This document shows, piece after piece, positions 22,690 through 36,000 of a DNA stretch of 64,000 nucleotides. This DNA comes from Sphagnum compactum (Eukaryota; Bryophyta; Sphagnopsida; Sphagnales): positions 18,600,001 to 18,664,000 of the forward strand of contig OZ234494.1 of the NCBI GenBank assembly GCA_965153455.1, given 5' to 3'. The stretch's first letter is position 1, and each line of letters opens with the position of its first letter. Made by a program: the position numbers and the translations under genes. The notes beneath the pieces are model-generated. The model was not told where the DNA came from. It saw only the letters and a program-made list of their open reading frames with translations, and did not search any database.

Positions 22690-24482
22690 GGTTTCATTAT
22701 AGGGCTAAGTAATTTCCTTGTGGCCAACAACACAACTTGAGGAGAGTCTCCATCAAATGTCTACAAAAGGCATGTAAGAGTTCAATCAACACGTTGCATA
22801 TATATGATGAATAGTTGCAAGTATCCCACCTATTTGTAGACATCAATGGATTGTTGGCCACACTTATTAGTTGTTTAAACATATTGTAATAGGATGCAAA
22901 TATGTACAACTACGATCTCTTGAATATTGGATGCAAGAAACTGATAATCATATTAAAAAAGTCGAAGCGATGGCATGACAATTACATGACGTGCAAGTTA
23001 TTATTGATGCCAACAAGTGCAACTCCATATTGTATCATGCATGGGAAGGTCATTTAAAAGTAACCAACAATATTTCATGCAAACAACAAAACATAGACCC
23101 AGGCAATAAAGTTGATAAAGGTCAAATCCCAGAAATCCTGAGGTGATATTTGAGTTGGGAAAGTTGGAAAAATTAAACATGGATGAAGATGGAACTAGTT
23201 GATAAAAAGAGAATCCAAAAAAGTTGAATATTGAATGACAAATGGATTCAAAGACATTGAAATCTTTGTTTATGGGATGGCACAACCAACTTGGAAGAGC
23301 CTCACTGACATGGTCTCTGGGATAGAGTCTGACCCACCCAGGAAACACAATGCATGGAAATGGTGCCCAAGAAAGATGGATCTAGAATGTCATATGCATC
23401 AATCAAAAGTCTGACCAACCCAAGAAGGAAAACTCCAGGGCTGTGCGAAATTTAGCAGGCAACAGACACCACTAGCATTAGAGACTAATGCTACAATCAA
23501 CTCATTGCACCTGACTAACATCTCTCCTACCTGATGCACTAGCTATAACTCCAGATTGCTATGGAATGACCCAGTCTCCTATTGCAGATTTCACCATCAC
23601 CAGATACCAGACTTTTTTGAGTTCCCCTTACAAAAACATCTGCCAGCAAAAGATCCCAGAAGCCATTGTTTTCATAAAGCTTTCTGGCAGTTCAATTTTA
23701 TATGACTCAAATCCAAGTCAACTGCAAAATACTCTTGATGTCATGGTAAGTTCACCTTGTGTTGGTTGAATCTGATCTGACCCCACCATTCCACAATGCA
23801 TATGTCGCACCACAAAAGCATGTGCACCCTGAATTGATGAATGTAACTGGCTGGAGCTGGTAGTCCAATCATGTAGACAAGGCATATACACAGACATCCC
23901 ACATAAAAAGGTGCTTCATCTGCGGCAGATTCTCCAGAATGGACAGGAAGGTAATGATAGATCCAGGAACAGTAGGCATATGAAGACTGCTTGCAGGCTT
24001 CTTTATTTATTATCTGGGACTGTAACTGAGATCTTATGTCTAAAATGTACAAGAGTTGTTAGCTTCGAGAAAGGAAAAAAATCTCAACCAGGACACACTG
24101 TTACAAGGCAAGCGAGGATCCCAGCAAGATCACCATTTATCTGAACGACAACTAATGATAACCACTAAGGGTTTACCAACACTCACCAAACTGTACCAGA
24201 CTGTAGACATTAAGTTTTGACATTTCCTACTCCACATGATCTTAGAATGTGGAGAACTGAAAATGCAGGTACTGGCAGCAAAGTACCCAGAGTTTACTAG
24301 CAGGCATCACATTCCACATGCCTACAATAGAAGAGAGGGTGATGGCAAAGATCACCAAAGCTGCTCCGACAGATGCCCCTGGGTGAACTTGCCATTCCCT
24401 ATCTAACATGAATTAAGATTGGAGAAGCTTAAAGGATGGCCCAAAATCCCTAAAGAAACAATCAAGAGAAGTACACCTGACT
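22690..24482. other. Downstream flank of the EGF-protein gene
   Basis: From about 23.3 kb the base composition becomes more balanced, as in transcribed sequence. On the minus strand this would be the 3' UTR and beyond; the complement of two overlapping AATAAA signals (TTTATTTATT) occurs near 24003. No further coding exon could be supported. Frames such as 23566-23769 have no known motif. Confidence 0.35.
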
Positions 24483-25674
24483 TCACTTTTTTGCATTTCT
24501 TTTGGCAACCTCCTCTGGATCACTGTCGTATTCATCATCATCAGATTCAGGTCGACCCCTCATTTGTGACTTCTGTAGCTCTTTGAATCTGTTAATGCCC
24601 TCCCTCCGTTCTCTGTACTTCTTCACAGCTGCTACAGCCAGTAGAGAGAGTGCAGCCACAATGGCACCTGTAAGAAGAAGAGCACCCCACCACTGGACAC
24701 ACAGGAATGTCAGATAGTTGATCAAAGTTTATTACAGAATGAAATTGCTAGCCTTAAGCCCGTATTCATTGCAGGGGCAGCAGTAATTGTCAGTTCCCTC
24801 CCTCTCAGAAATTCATTCAAGTTGGCAAGAGAAGGATGTGGGTGCTGTAACCACATCTTTGGAACATGACTTCAAGCACCTTGCCCTGAAGCTAGACCAA
24901 AGAATCCCAATCAAAGCTGTTCCAAGTAACAACTCTCCATGTAAAACAATGCTTCTGAATGTGAGTGCACCTTAATTACATGGTGACCTGAGGAATGGAG
25001 GTCTTCAGGGGTTGAAATAGAACAATTGGCACTCCCTTGCCAATCATCTGGACAGTCACAGATACCTCCTCCCGTACAAGCTGCACCATTGTAGCAATAA
25101 CCATCTCCACAAGCAGTCCCACTTAGTTCACAGTGTTCACCAGAAAACCCAGCACGACAGGAACATGTGAAGTTTCCATCAGGTGCCCTAGAACAAGTAT
25201 TGTTCAAACCATTTACAGCACACCAGAATGGTGAAGCAGATCCATTGCAGTAGTAGCTTGACTGGTTGCAGTATTCACCTCTGTACAACATCAAAGAGAA
25301 CCAATAAACTGTGCTTTTAGCGTGGCAAGCCATCTGCTGTGTCCATTAACAAGTTCTCAGGAAGCAGCAAGTTGAAAGACACCAGAACATCACTCCCTCC
25401 TCAATATGCATGCAACATCCAGTAGACTTTCAACAGACTGAAGGGAAAGCACAGCAGGTTGCAGATATGAAGAACATCATGGTTCTCACCCCAAGAAATG
25501 TATTGCTCCAGTGCTATTGGGATACTGAGCACAAATGCAGTTGCCATTTATATCACAAGTGGTGGCACAAAGTGGTGAGCAATCCTCAGAGGCTGTGAAA
25601 CTCAAGGTCTGAGCCATCATCACAAATATCACCAAGATAATACTCCAACCCATGCTCCTCATGTCTACCAGCAT
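24483..25674 (-). CDS. EGF-like domain type I membrane protein
   Basis: Three exons on the minus strand, 25674-25490, 25280-24971 and 24692-24483, give 234 aa. An in-frame stop sits just before the ATG at 25674 (Met5 or Met8 could also be used). Residues 1 to about 28 form a signal peptide (SIILVIFVMMAQTLSFTA). The secreted part is Cys-rich: CSPLCATTCDINGNCICAQ in exon 1, then EGF-like modules with NFTCSCRAGFSGEHC (98-112) and CGDGYCYNGAAC...CDCPDDWQGSANC (119-148). Six N-x-S/T sequons fit an extracellular location. One membrane span (about 168-188, ALLLTGAIVAALSLLAVAAV) is followed by KKYRERREG and a very acidic cytosolic tail (ESDDDEYDSDPEE). The role is unknown; an extracellular binding or adhesion function is inference. 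Similar small EGF-TM proteins exist in land plants, but I recall no named function. Intron 2's donor could be AAG|GTGCAC (chosen) or CAT|GTAATT (three residues shorter). Confidence 0.82.
24693..24970 (-). other. Intron 2 of the EGF-protein gene
   Basis: Donor GTGCACTC at 24970 (or GTAATT nine bases earlier), acceptor TGTGTCCAG ending at 24693. Phase 0; it joins the extracellular EGF part to WWGALLLTG, which starts the membrane span. Confidence 0.7.
25281..25489 (-). other. Intron 1 of the EGF-protein gene
   Basis: Donor GTGAGAAC at 25489, acceptor TTGTACAG ending at 25281. It splits the codon of Gly62 (GG|A) and keeps the frame. Confidence 0.8.
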
Positions 25675-28250
25675 CTACTGTCACCCAACACATGACAAAG
25701 AGCATCATGGGGCCAATTTGCATCCAGGAAAATGAGAACTCAGCAATCATGTTGGCAGCAATGTCGTTCATTGCACACAGTTGCTCTTCGCTGGCATTAC
25801 CGAACCCATGCAGCTTATAGTTCGTAAAGAAAGAGCATAAGTTATAGCCCACAAGGAGGTTGCCCACAACTTCCAAGGAAAAAACGGCAGTTTTTAACAC
25901 CTTACAAATAGTGGATCTGGCTCAAGGATCCACTCTCTTCTCACAGAAAAAAACCACATCAACTACTTCCTTGCCTTTCTCTTCTCATCCAGTGACAATG
26001 ATTGAAACCAAGATACAGAAGAGGATGATGCTATCAATCATCATACCAAGAAGCACAAGAGGCTTTCAAAGGATAGAAGGGCTTCGATTTCCAGTGCCAA
26101 CACATTGTGTACACATGTAATATTCACTAGAAAGCAAACAACCTTGTAGTCATAACAAGTGGGCTCTTGGGAACGATAGAGAATGGACCAATACAGAGAT
26201 TGCAAAGGAAGGACAAACTGCCCTCAACATGGGGTCAATTCATCACAGTGCCCATAATTCCATATAGAAACTGATTCCTCTACTTCGATATGGAGGAACA
26301 ATTGCTACTCTTTTAAGGACAGGTTTCTACTATATCACTGCCATCATGCACAGAATAGAGATTGCAGCTTGGTGTATTGGCAATCAATTGGGTATTAATC
26401 CTCTGCATGCTAAGGAAGCCCTCTCTCAGACCCAGATATGTATGCTGCTTTGCAGACTTCTTGTCCCTACATGTTGCAAAACAGCATCAAAAGACTCAAG
26501 GATTCCTACAGATTCTTACAATGGACTCTGAGATGATGCATACTCTGAAAATGCAGTAATAATTCACCTGCACAGCTGGAGATACCAAACTGGAATGGCA
26601 CCAGAATGGAAAGTGGGTATTGTATTGAAATTGAATCAACCCAATGAAATTGGATCACTTTTTTCAAATGAACAGTTGACATCAATATGGGCATCTGTCG
26701 GCATTCTTAAAGCTGGAGCGACATGGCAGCCTGGTTTGCTAACCCCTAAAATGTTCACTATTCAAGCTGATTCAAGGATTTTAGTGGCTTTCAAACTGGA
26801 TTGCAAACCTACCCACCCTGTGAAGTTAATCTATGCCTATAAGATTGCACAGAAATTCTGCAATAGTACTTTGAAGGTAACTGTTGTCAGCGAGTTCTGG
26901 TCAAACCAAAACAAGCATGACAAGAACAAGTGTGATAACAACCTCATGAGAGTAATTCACAAAGCAGGAGACTGTCACCTGCATCATGAATGGCAATGAC
27001 TAGCTGCCATTACTCCCCATTGACTGCATCAGCTCTGGACAGTGAGTATACAGAAGTGTATGATAGTCCCCTCAAAATTTCAGACAAGAAATTGTACAAA
27101 AATCTGCATCCTGAGTTTCTGTCACATTTTCAGAAGCAACAGGAGTACTAAGTCATGATGTTGGCTGGCAATCAAGAACCTGTCACCAAAGGTTTGCCTA
27201 CATTGACCTCATCGTTAACCATGTCCTCTCCAAACGATTTCTATCGTTAAGCTCAACAATGGCAAGAATCGACAAAGCACGAAAGTTGACAGAAAGACAA
27301 TTAGCAAACATGTCCAAAATGGAAATGAGCATCTGACCTTAAACCACTAAGTTCGAGCAGCACTTCGTTTGGTTCAACACAGTATAGACGTTATCCTTCA
27401 CAAGACAAAGAATCAGTGAACTTCTTTCAACTTGCTCTGGACTCCACGCACCTCTCTTTCTCCCTTCTGCAACTGTTGTGTCTCTGTTGTGCCAGAAAGG
27501 AAGACAGACTGCCGATCGGTTCTTGTTGCTGGACATCACAAAACCACCATCCACATCTTGCTCGTCAATGCAGCTCCAAAAGGACAGAGACCTTCGTTCT
27601 GCAGGCCTCTATAGTCAGAACCCTAGAAATCCCAAGATCAAGCGTGGAAACCACTAAAAATATGTATATATATGAATAAAGTCTAGCTATCACCGCCATC
27701 AAAGAACTGACAGCCTCAAGAAAACGTCAGGTCATTTCACGAAAAATTAAAAAACTCACACAAGGAGCGAAGTCAAAAGCACGAGCGGCAACCGCGGAGC
27801 TGCAAGTGCAGCAACAGGAGAAGATTCACAGACAGTTTCTTCCAGGGCTCCGACTTAGTGTTGTTCACCGAAGAACGAGAGACGACGATATATGGAGCTT
27901 GATAATGAAGTTTGAATGAGTACTAGAGTGTGTATTTTACCAAAAAAAACTCATCACCAAAAATGGAAACACACACACACACACACAACTCGAAACAAGA
28001 AGCAACAAACAATGTCAGACAAAGCTCGCAAAAAACATGAAACGGAAACGGGCTACGGCAGACGAGAGAGACAAAGAGATTCTTCTTTCGCAAAACTGCG
28101 CAGGCGAGACAGGAGAGACTGCGTCCGATGCCAGGAGCTTGTAGGCACTACGGAGCCGATTCCAGTGGGAAACCGCATAGCAAGAGCGTCGGCGGCGTTT
28201 TCCGCGCAAAAATCGCCATCTCATGGATTGACCGAATCTGGGCCCTTCAT
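25675..28250 (-). promoter_or_regulatory. Probable 5' leader, leader intron and promoter of the EGF-protein gene
   Basis: Composition is less AT-rich than in the true intergenic blocks and no mobile element is inserted. Around 27.77-28.2 kb the minus strand looks like a plant leader: CTCTCGTTCTTCGG, many CpG, and a possible donor CTTGTGTGAGTTTT near 27765. I infer transcription begins at about 27.9-28.2 kb and a leader intron is spliced before the ATG at 25674. An (AC)n run lies at about 27969-27988. A 134-codon plus-strand frame (26595-26999) starts with ATG but resembles nothing known. Confidence 0.35.
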
Positions 28251-28379
28251 TTTTTAAAAAAAATTGAAACTTTACAGAGTCCACTTCTTGTTGTATACGT
28301 AACTAACCCTCAGCAGATTTTTTTAAAAATAATTTAAAAACATTTTAATAATTTTTGAAATAATTTTTTACTTAGGTCT

Positions 28380-28560
28380 GACCCATGAAATTCCGGGCCA
28401 AACTGGCGATCGTCTTTTGAAGATTTGGCCAAATTTGGTTATGTACCATATGCGAAAGAAGAAACTTTTAAGAATTATTTTTTATTTTGGCTACCTTCTG
28501 GAACTGTTGTAAAAATTAGGCGAATCAATTTTTTTCAGAATTCTGGTGGATGAGGGCCGG
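28380..28560. repeat. Palindrome-centred repeat family, copy C (diverged)
   Basis: It reads AACTGGCGATCGTC...GAAGATTTGGCCAAATTTGG, matching the arm of copies A, B and D (AAGTGGCCATCATG...GAAGATTTAGCC). It continues with ATTTTGGCTACC and ATTCTGG as in copy A's other arm. It sits just upstream of the inferred promoter of the EGF-protein gene. Confidence 0.5.
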
Positions 28561-28697
28561 TTTTTTGTTCACAAACTTTTCCTTTCATATTTCTCAGTTC
28601 GAAAAAAATGCAAAAATTCACCCACACCCAGGGTTTCTTTTTTTTTCAAATTCCTTAATTAGTAGGTCCACTCGCAAGGATCCTAGTATTAATTAGC

Positions 28698-28799
28698 ATT
28701 AAATGGCGACTCTCCTTGGTGGGCTGCAGCATTTCTACAAAAGTGCTGCTACAAGTGGCGAACTAGGAAATGCCCAGGTCTTGATGTCGCCAATTTAAT
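28698..28799. repeat. Short foldback element with ATTAAATGGCGAC ends
   Basis: A segment of about 100 bp is bounded by ATTAAATGGCGAC (28698-28710) and, in complement, ATTAAATTGGCGAC (28786-28799). It contains an internal hairpin GCAGCA...TGCTGC near 28725-28750. It could be a tiny MITE; no target duplication was established. Confidence 0.4.
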
Positions 28800-30369
28800 T
28801 ATTTTAATTCCCAAAAAATGGCGAAATCCCCAGAAATTTCGCCCCTAAATTTTATATATTAAAAATAAATAAATAATTTTTTATTTATTTTTAGAAAAAC
28901 ACTGCCCACAACAATATTGCTTTGAACAATGGAAAAAGAAGCATTTTTGAAAGAAAGGATTACTTGAGAAACAGCTGGTTACGCAAAATAGCCGAGACGT
29001 GGGAGAGCGGGGCTATTATTTCCCGTAATCAGCGATTCAGCAGCCGGAAGGTCAAGGCTATTTCCAGTAACCACCGGCCTCAAGCCAATTACCGGACATA
29101 ACTATGGATGTAGATGACTTTCCATCCATAAACACAATGGATATGGATCATTTTTCGTCCATACACAGAATCGGATACAGTCATGCCAAACATCTTGTGC
29201 GAAATATCACATAAATACCAAATATAAAAATGAAAAAAGAATATTCTATCACATATTCTCTTTTTTAATTTTTGGAAAGAAAAATAGTCAGATTTTTCTC
29301 CCAAAAAAACACCAAAATTTTCATCACATTTTTTTCCATTCTGATTTTGGTTTGGTAGCAATTGTGTTTTTTTCTTTCATTTTTTAAAATGTTTAGACAG
29401 GTTCCTAGAGCCTTTTGCAATTTAATGTTAGATCCCTCTTGGGATGCAACACAACTGGGGGCAATGTCAGAAAAATGAAGGAAAAAAATTGGTGTTGGTG
29501 GGTTATTATTATTATTTGAAAACCTAGGTCCTCCACAGGCAAACAATATTTTCATAACTAATATATATTACAATATTGAACAAGGGGTGTGTCACACTAT
29601 GGCCTTGCCATTTACATTAAAAAGGTATTTTAAGGCAAAAGAACAATTATGGAAACTCAAATATTTCACCATGCAAAAATATAATTTTCAAAAAATCCCC
29701 TAAAAGAAACCAACATCCTTCAAGATATTATAACTCTATAATAACTAATCTCAAGTTTCAACACAAGCCAAAATATATCATCTTTCAAAAATCCTCATAA
29801 TAAAAATAGACCTATTATTTATTACCTAGTAGGGGCCTATAAAAATCCCTTAAGCCACTATACTCTATAATGAATCTAAACACAATACCATCCTTGCCTA
29901 CTAAGGCAAGGCTGAAAAATTACTTGTTTGACATCTGCCTTTGCCAACCTCAACACATGTACCCCCCATCATCCACCTAACATCATCCCCATTTGTCTGT
30001 TGTTGCAGCCTGACATTTCCATTGTAGCCCATATTGATGGCCAGAGTGAACCAGCGCCCATGACTGCACCAGTTGGCCGTTCTGTCCATAGGATGGGCTG
30101 CCTTTTTTCATCCGGCTCCTGACCCTCTGTTAATGAACATACTACTACAGTCAACTTTCTTTTTTTGGGTTGTTGACCTTTCTGTCTTTTTTCCCAACCC
30201 TGACCTCCATACTACCCTCTTACCTACTAGCTACCTTACAGACCTAGCTATCCTACTGACCTACCTATCCTATTCACTTGATCTACCTACCAACTACAAC
30301 CAACCCCCCCCCCCCCCCCCCCCCCTACCTACTTAGTTTCTATCCTTTCCTACCTGAACTTCTATATTT
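28800..30369. other. Intergenic, no recognised gene; 22-base C run
   Basis: A homopolymer of 22 C spans 30304-30325, flanked by TACC-rich sequence (30230-30340). A short direct repeat (CCATCCATAAACACAATGGA and CGTCCATACACAGAATCGGA) lies at 29120-29175. Nothing coding was recognised. Confidence 0.45.
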
Positions 30370-31020
30370 TCTTGGTTAAACCTATATCTCTCAGCAAAAC
30401 CTTTCTAATTTTCGATTAAATTTTTACATCTTAATGAAACTTTTTATTTCTTTAGTTAAGCCTTTTTTTTTTGGCTAAACATTTACCATTTGGCAAATTT
30501 TTTTTTACTTGTTTGCTAAACCTTTATTTCTCGACAAAACTTTTATGTTTTTTTATTTTAAACTTTTACCCTTCAACAAAACCTTTATTTCTCGACAAAA
30601 AATTTATACATTTTTAATTAAACTTTTACCTTTCAACAAAACCTTTATTTCTCAACAAATTTTTATATCTTTTTAATTAAAATTTTACCCTGTAACAAAA
30701 CCTCTATCTTTGCTTGTTAAATTTATGCCTTTCTTTACATTATTTCTTGGCTAAACTTCTATGTATTGGCAAAAAAAATTATATTTTTATAATTAAATTT
30801 TTATCTCTTGACAAAACCTTTATCTCATCATGGTTAAACCTTTGCCTCTTGTCAAAACTTATATTTCTTCATGGCTCAATTTTTTTTTTTCTTGGCAAAA
30901 CTTATACTTTTCAGTAATACACATTTTTTTTAATAAAATATTTTCAATTCCTAATTAAACATTTACCTCTTGGCAAAACTTACTTACCTACCCACTAACC
31001 TTTTCTTTGCTGGCAAATTA
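30370..31020. repeat. Degenerate tandem array of ACAAAACCTTTATTTCT-type units
   Basis: Units alternate between CAACAAAACCTTTATTTCT / CGACAAAACTTTTAT and TTAATTAAACTTTTACC / GGTTAAACCTTT, repeated about ten times with irregular spacing of roughly 40-70 bp. It is old and heavily mutated, and no gene is possible. Confidence 0.6.
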
Positions 31021-32152
31021 TAACCTAAAAGCAACAAGCCCCAAAGCCCTTAACAAAAATAAAACTATAAATAAAATAAAATTGCCAAGTTGCATCCATC
31101 CACTTTAAGGCTTATGATAGCTAGTAGTACCATGAAAACAACAAAGCATTATGAATTTTTCATCATTCCTTTCCCCTCAAGTTTTCTAGAACATTTCTTC
31201 CATCAACAAGGTTGCACCACTTGAATTGTCCAATCTAGGAAACTTTGCCACCATTGTCCATCTTCTTGTTTCATTTTCCAAGGTAAGCATTTCACTTTTT
31301 TTCTTTCACCACCATAAGTTTCTTTTACTTTCAAGCTTTCATTGCTAGAATCACTACTTGTAAATTGTAATTTTAAGTTGTAGGTTGTAATTATTCCACA
31401 ACAAACTTTCATTATGGAAAAAGTTTCTTATTTGGCACCATTGTGAGTTACGATTCAAAGTTGGAACTCGCATGCCAAAGGGTGGCTAGGGCTTTAGGGT
31501 TTGAAAAAAATGTACACAAGGTGACTTGTAGTGGGCATCCCATTAGCTAATTATTGAATGCACAAGGTGGTTGCATTTGTCACATTGGAGGCTTGGAGCT
31601 TCATGGGTGCCATGTAATGGATTTCAGAAATTGGAACAAAAAGTTATGGTTTTTTTCCCTTCACAACCCATTTGTTTGGTTGTTTGCTTCTTGTTTTGCA
31701 TCTTTTTTATATGCTTACAATTCTTTTTTGTTCAAACATTGTTTTATGTTTTGCTTTCTTTTCTTTTTCTTTTTGTCCTTGAAGGAAGGATGTTGATTTA
31801 AAATTTCCTTTCTATTGGCAAGTGATTTTTGCATTGGAAACAATTTTTTTTTGAAACATCTAGACTTTCTATGTTCATCAATAGATATTGTTGTCATTAC
31901 TGACTAGTTATAGGTAGCCCACAACATCCCTAACCACACCAACAAGCTTTTATGCAAGGTAATTTAACTAATCCATCATCCTCTCTACTCAACTTTTTGT
32001 TCAAATTAATGCCACATTCATACAACCACATTCCAAATTGATGATTTTGTTTCTTCTACTTAAAAGGAAAATATTTTTGACAATACATTAACATTGTGAT
32101 AATTTTGTTGTGTTTTAATAGCACCTTTAGTTTATACATCAGAAAAATAAAT
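31021..32152. other. Intergenic, no recognised gene
   Basis: AT-rich, with T-rich tracts at 31680-31790. No motif or repeat was supported. Confidence 0.4.
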
Positions 32153-33010
32153 CACTATGAAAAATATTGTTCGTTACAACCACACTACTTTACAACTAAA
32201 GCTCCAAAACAACTACACTACAACTAGAGCATGGAAATATAGGCAATTAATAAATAAAATGTTATGTTAGAAAATGAAGGAATTGTATTATATAGTTTGT
32301 GAAATGAAATTCAAAGATAAAACATATGAGTTAAATATTTTAGTTTCACATTTTTACAATTAGAATAAAATTCCACACTTAAATTTGTGTCTTTTTCTTA
32401 ATTTTGTAAATTGTACAACTAAATAAATAATCTGAAATAATCACTTGGTTTAGTTTTTAAATTAATCAATCTAATTTAAATAATTAGTTAGTTAGTTATT
32501 ACATAATAAATTATCTAAATTTAAATAAAATTTAGATAATTAGCCACTTGGATTTGAAATTTTAATTATTTGGATTATTTGATAGTTAATTATTTGAGTT
32601 AATTAATCCAATTCTTTTAATTTTCTTTTTTATTTCAAATAATTAATTATTTGAACTTAATATTTTTATGAATCAATTTCATTGAGAAAATTTTAAAATT
32701 ACTGAATTATCTATAAATTAATTATTTGTGTCAACTAGCAAATTAATTGTTTGAATTATACTAATTCATTTAGATTAATTATTAAATACATGTGTCAATT
32801 TGGGATGAGCTCAAAAATACTTAACCTTGAAAACAAAAGATAAAACAAATAAAAATATTTACATACCTACCCTTTTACCTCCTTATTTACCTATGTAAGT
32901 AAGTAAATAGATGGTCCTATGTTTTCACCTACCTACCTAGGTAAATAAGTAGGTTTGTAGTGAGTTAGGCAGGTATGTAGCATCTAGGTATGTAAGTATG
33001 TCCTACCTAC

Positions 33011-36000
33011 CATTAATAGAAAACCCTTTTTTTTAATCCAAAATGTTTTCAACTAGATGTGATTTGTAACTATGCTACAATTGGATTTTTTTAATTTTAA
33101 AATAGAATAATGAAAATTACTAATTAAATCAATTCATCAACTAAATTGGTATATAGTTGAAAACAATTTTCAACTAGGTGGTTATTTTCCAAATATTTCA
33201 CTAAATATTTCTGGCATCAACAATGTCTACTATGTTAATAAATAGTGAAAAATGTCATGTTTGGACTAAAAGGTCATTGTTGGAATATTATTATCAGTTA
33301 AGGTTGTCCAGTTGGCACATAGTCAAGACATTTAACCAATGTTCAATTATTTTGGTGACACCATCAACACATGTATGGATGATAAAATATATCAAGGGAT
33401 AGATGAAATGTAATTTCATTTGCAATTTTTTTGCAATTGTCTTTCAATTCAACTAAACAACTAATAAATGACTTTGTTTTTATACATATGATATATGTTA
33501 ATATTCATGTTAAATTATGTTAACATTAAATTACGTGTAAAATTTATGTGTATAAATGACAGTTATGTGTGATGTAATTTTTGTAATGCATATAAATTAG
33601 TAATTTAATCTATATATGTTCACACATGTAATATTTGATTTTAATGTAGACTAAATTTATTTTACAACAAATCAAGTAATAATATATAATTAATGATTAA
33701 ATTGTGGAATTCTAATGTTTGTTCATTTGTTTTCTTGTGATAGCTTAATATTTATTAAACATTTATGATCAAAATGCATCGTATGTTTAAATACATGTAA
33801 TTTTATTTCTAAAAAATAGTCATTATGTATGATCATTGATGTAAATATCATTTTTGTTGAAAATAATGCATATATTCAATAAATTTATTTTATTTTTTGT
33901 TAATCAAATTTAGTTCTCAACATATCAAATAATGATAGACAATTAATATTTTTGTGGAACTTTAATATTAGTCATTCTTATACACATGATAATTTTATAT
34001 TTGTTAAAAATATCAAAATCCATTAAACTGAAATTACATGTAAATTTTATTTATAAAAATGAAAGGTTATGTATGATGCAATTTTTTCATTTAAATAATC
34101 AATTTAATTCAAAAATAAATTTTAATAAACTGAAGCATAAGATTAAAATCATGTGTATTAAAATGCAAGTTAACAATAATTATATGTTCAAAAAATATAA
34201 TGATAGTTATTTATATGTAATTTGAATTTTCAATTACAACATAAATAATCAAACATAACTATGATTATTTGGAAATAATGCAATAATTAATTTAATGTTT
34301 AATTAATGTAATGTAAAAATTTCTTGGTATTAAGTTAAGATTAATATAATGTTAATTATTTGGTTTGAAATTTTTTTCATTATCAATTTATTTGATATTA
34401 AATAATAATAATAATTGGTATAATTAGTAGGAACATTTAATGAATAATCATATGATTTCAAAAGAAAAATTAGCACGACTATATTTACCTCAATATTTTT
34501 ATTATATTTTATTTTTATCCAATGTATATTATATTAATTTATAATATTTATAACAAGTTAGATAATAATAATAATAAAATAACAACCTAGTTTATATTAG
34601 CTACTGAATAGTAATAATTCTTTAACAGTTATATTTATTAGTTATCTCTATATATTAATAATATTTTAACTAATATATAACATTATTATATTTAATGAAA
34701 TATTAATATAGTAATTTTTAAATAATCAATAATTATACATATTTCTTAAATATATATTAAATTAATTATAAAATATGGAATCAAAATTTGTTGTTGAATA
34801 TTTACTACATGTAATTAACATTATTAATTAAACATAGGTTAAGTAAATTAGTAATTTAAGTCTATGTTTAACTAAATTTAAACGAGGTTGTAATTTAGTT
34901 GCAATTAGTTTGGAACGAATTAAGTTGCAATTATGTTATCACAGGGTTACAACTAGGGTAAACTAATCAACCACCATACACTTAAGTTATTAGAGAATTT
35001 CAAATTCAATACATTTTTATTTTTCTTGTCATGCTCAAAATGATATTGCAGAACTTGACTCGATGCACCTACGACCACTTAAATCACTCAAAATAGATAA
35101 AAAATGAAGATATGGGCATCGAAAAGAGACGGGGTGAGTGTTCAATCATAAGCCTAATTCGTGCCTTAAATTTAGTACATTTGTGTTTTTTATCGTTCTT
35201 CTTTATTTTCCCTTTGCCTTTGAAGTTAAAAAAAATAATGTAAAGCTTAGCTTGGTGCACCCACAACTCTTTAGATCAATAAAATGAATAAGAAATGAAG
35301 AAGATATGACATTTTAAAATAATGGGTCACTTTTTTGAAAAACGCAACATCTAATATTGACATGTTGTATGTTTTTTTTGTGTTGCTCCTTTGTTTCTAG
35401 AGTTTAAGGAAATAACGTAAAGTTTACATTAGCATTCCCATAGCTTTTTACGTCACTCAAATCGGACAAGAAATGACAAAGATCTAAAAATGTTTAATTG
35501 TAAACCTATGTGTGTTGTGATGCTTGTCTTCCCTAGGTGGCAATTAAAATGTTTGTCCCATATTGTTTGGCTTCCATCTAAATAATCCAAATCATATATT
35601 AAACAAGTGTACTAAGATGATGGAGAATCAAAGTAAACATAAAAATGAAATACCGCAATACCTTTACCATTTTAACATAAATTAAATTATTTTTCATTTT
35701 GTCAAACTTTTGAAACCTTATTTATTATTTGTGTTAAAATTTGAATAAAATCAAAATTTCTAATGTCAAGATTTGAATCGCAAACCTACTAAAACAATGT
35801 CTTTATACTAAAGCAATATAAACACACAAGATTGTTTCATAACACTAAAAAGAAATTGTTATTATTTTATATAACAATTATTGCCAAAATTTTCAGAATT
35901 AAAAAACCAAGTGCCGAAGTTAAGATTTAATTATTCGACAATCTATTGCCAAAATGGTAAAGTACTGTGGTAGCCATTTGGCATGAGCCAATTAAAAAGG

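Noticed and set aside
26595-26999. 134-codon plus-strand frame with ATG opposite the EGF-gene leader
   Set aside because: No recognised motif, no splice partners, and it lies in what is probably an intron or leader of the opposite-strand gene.
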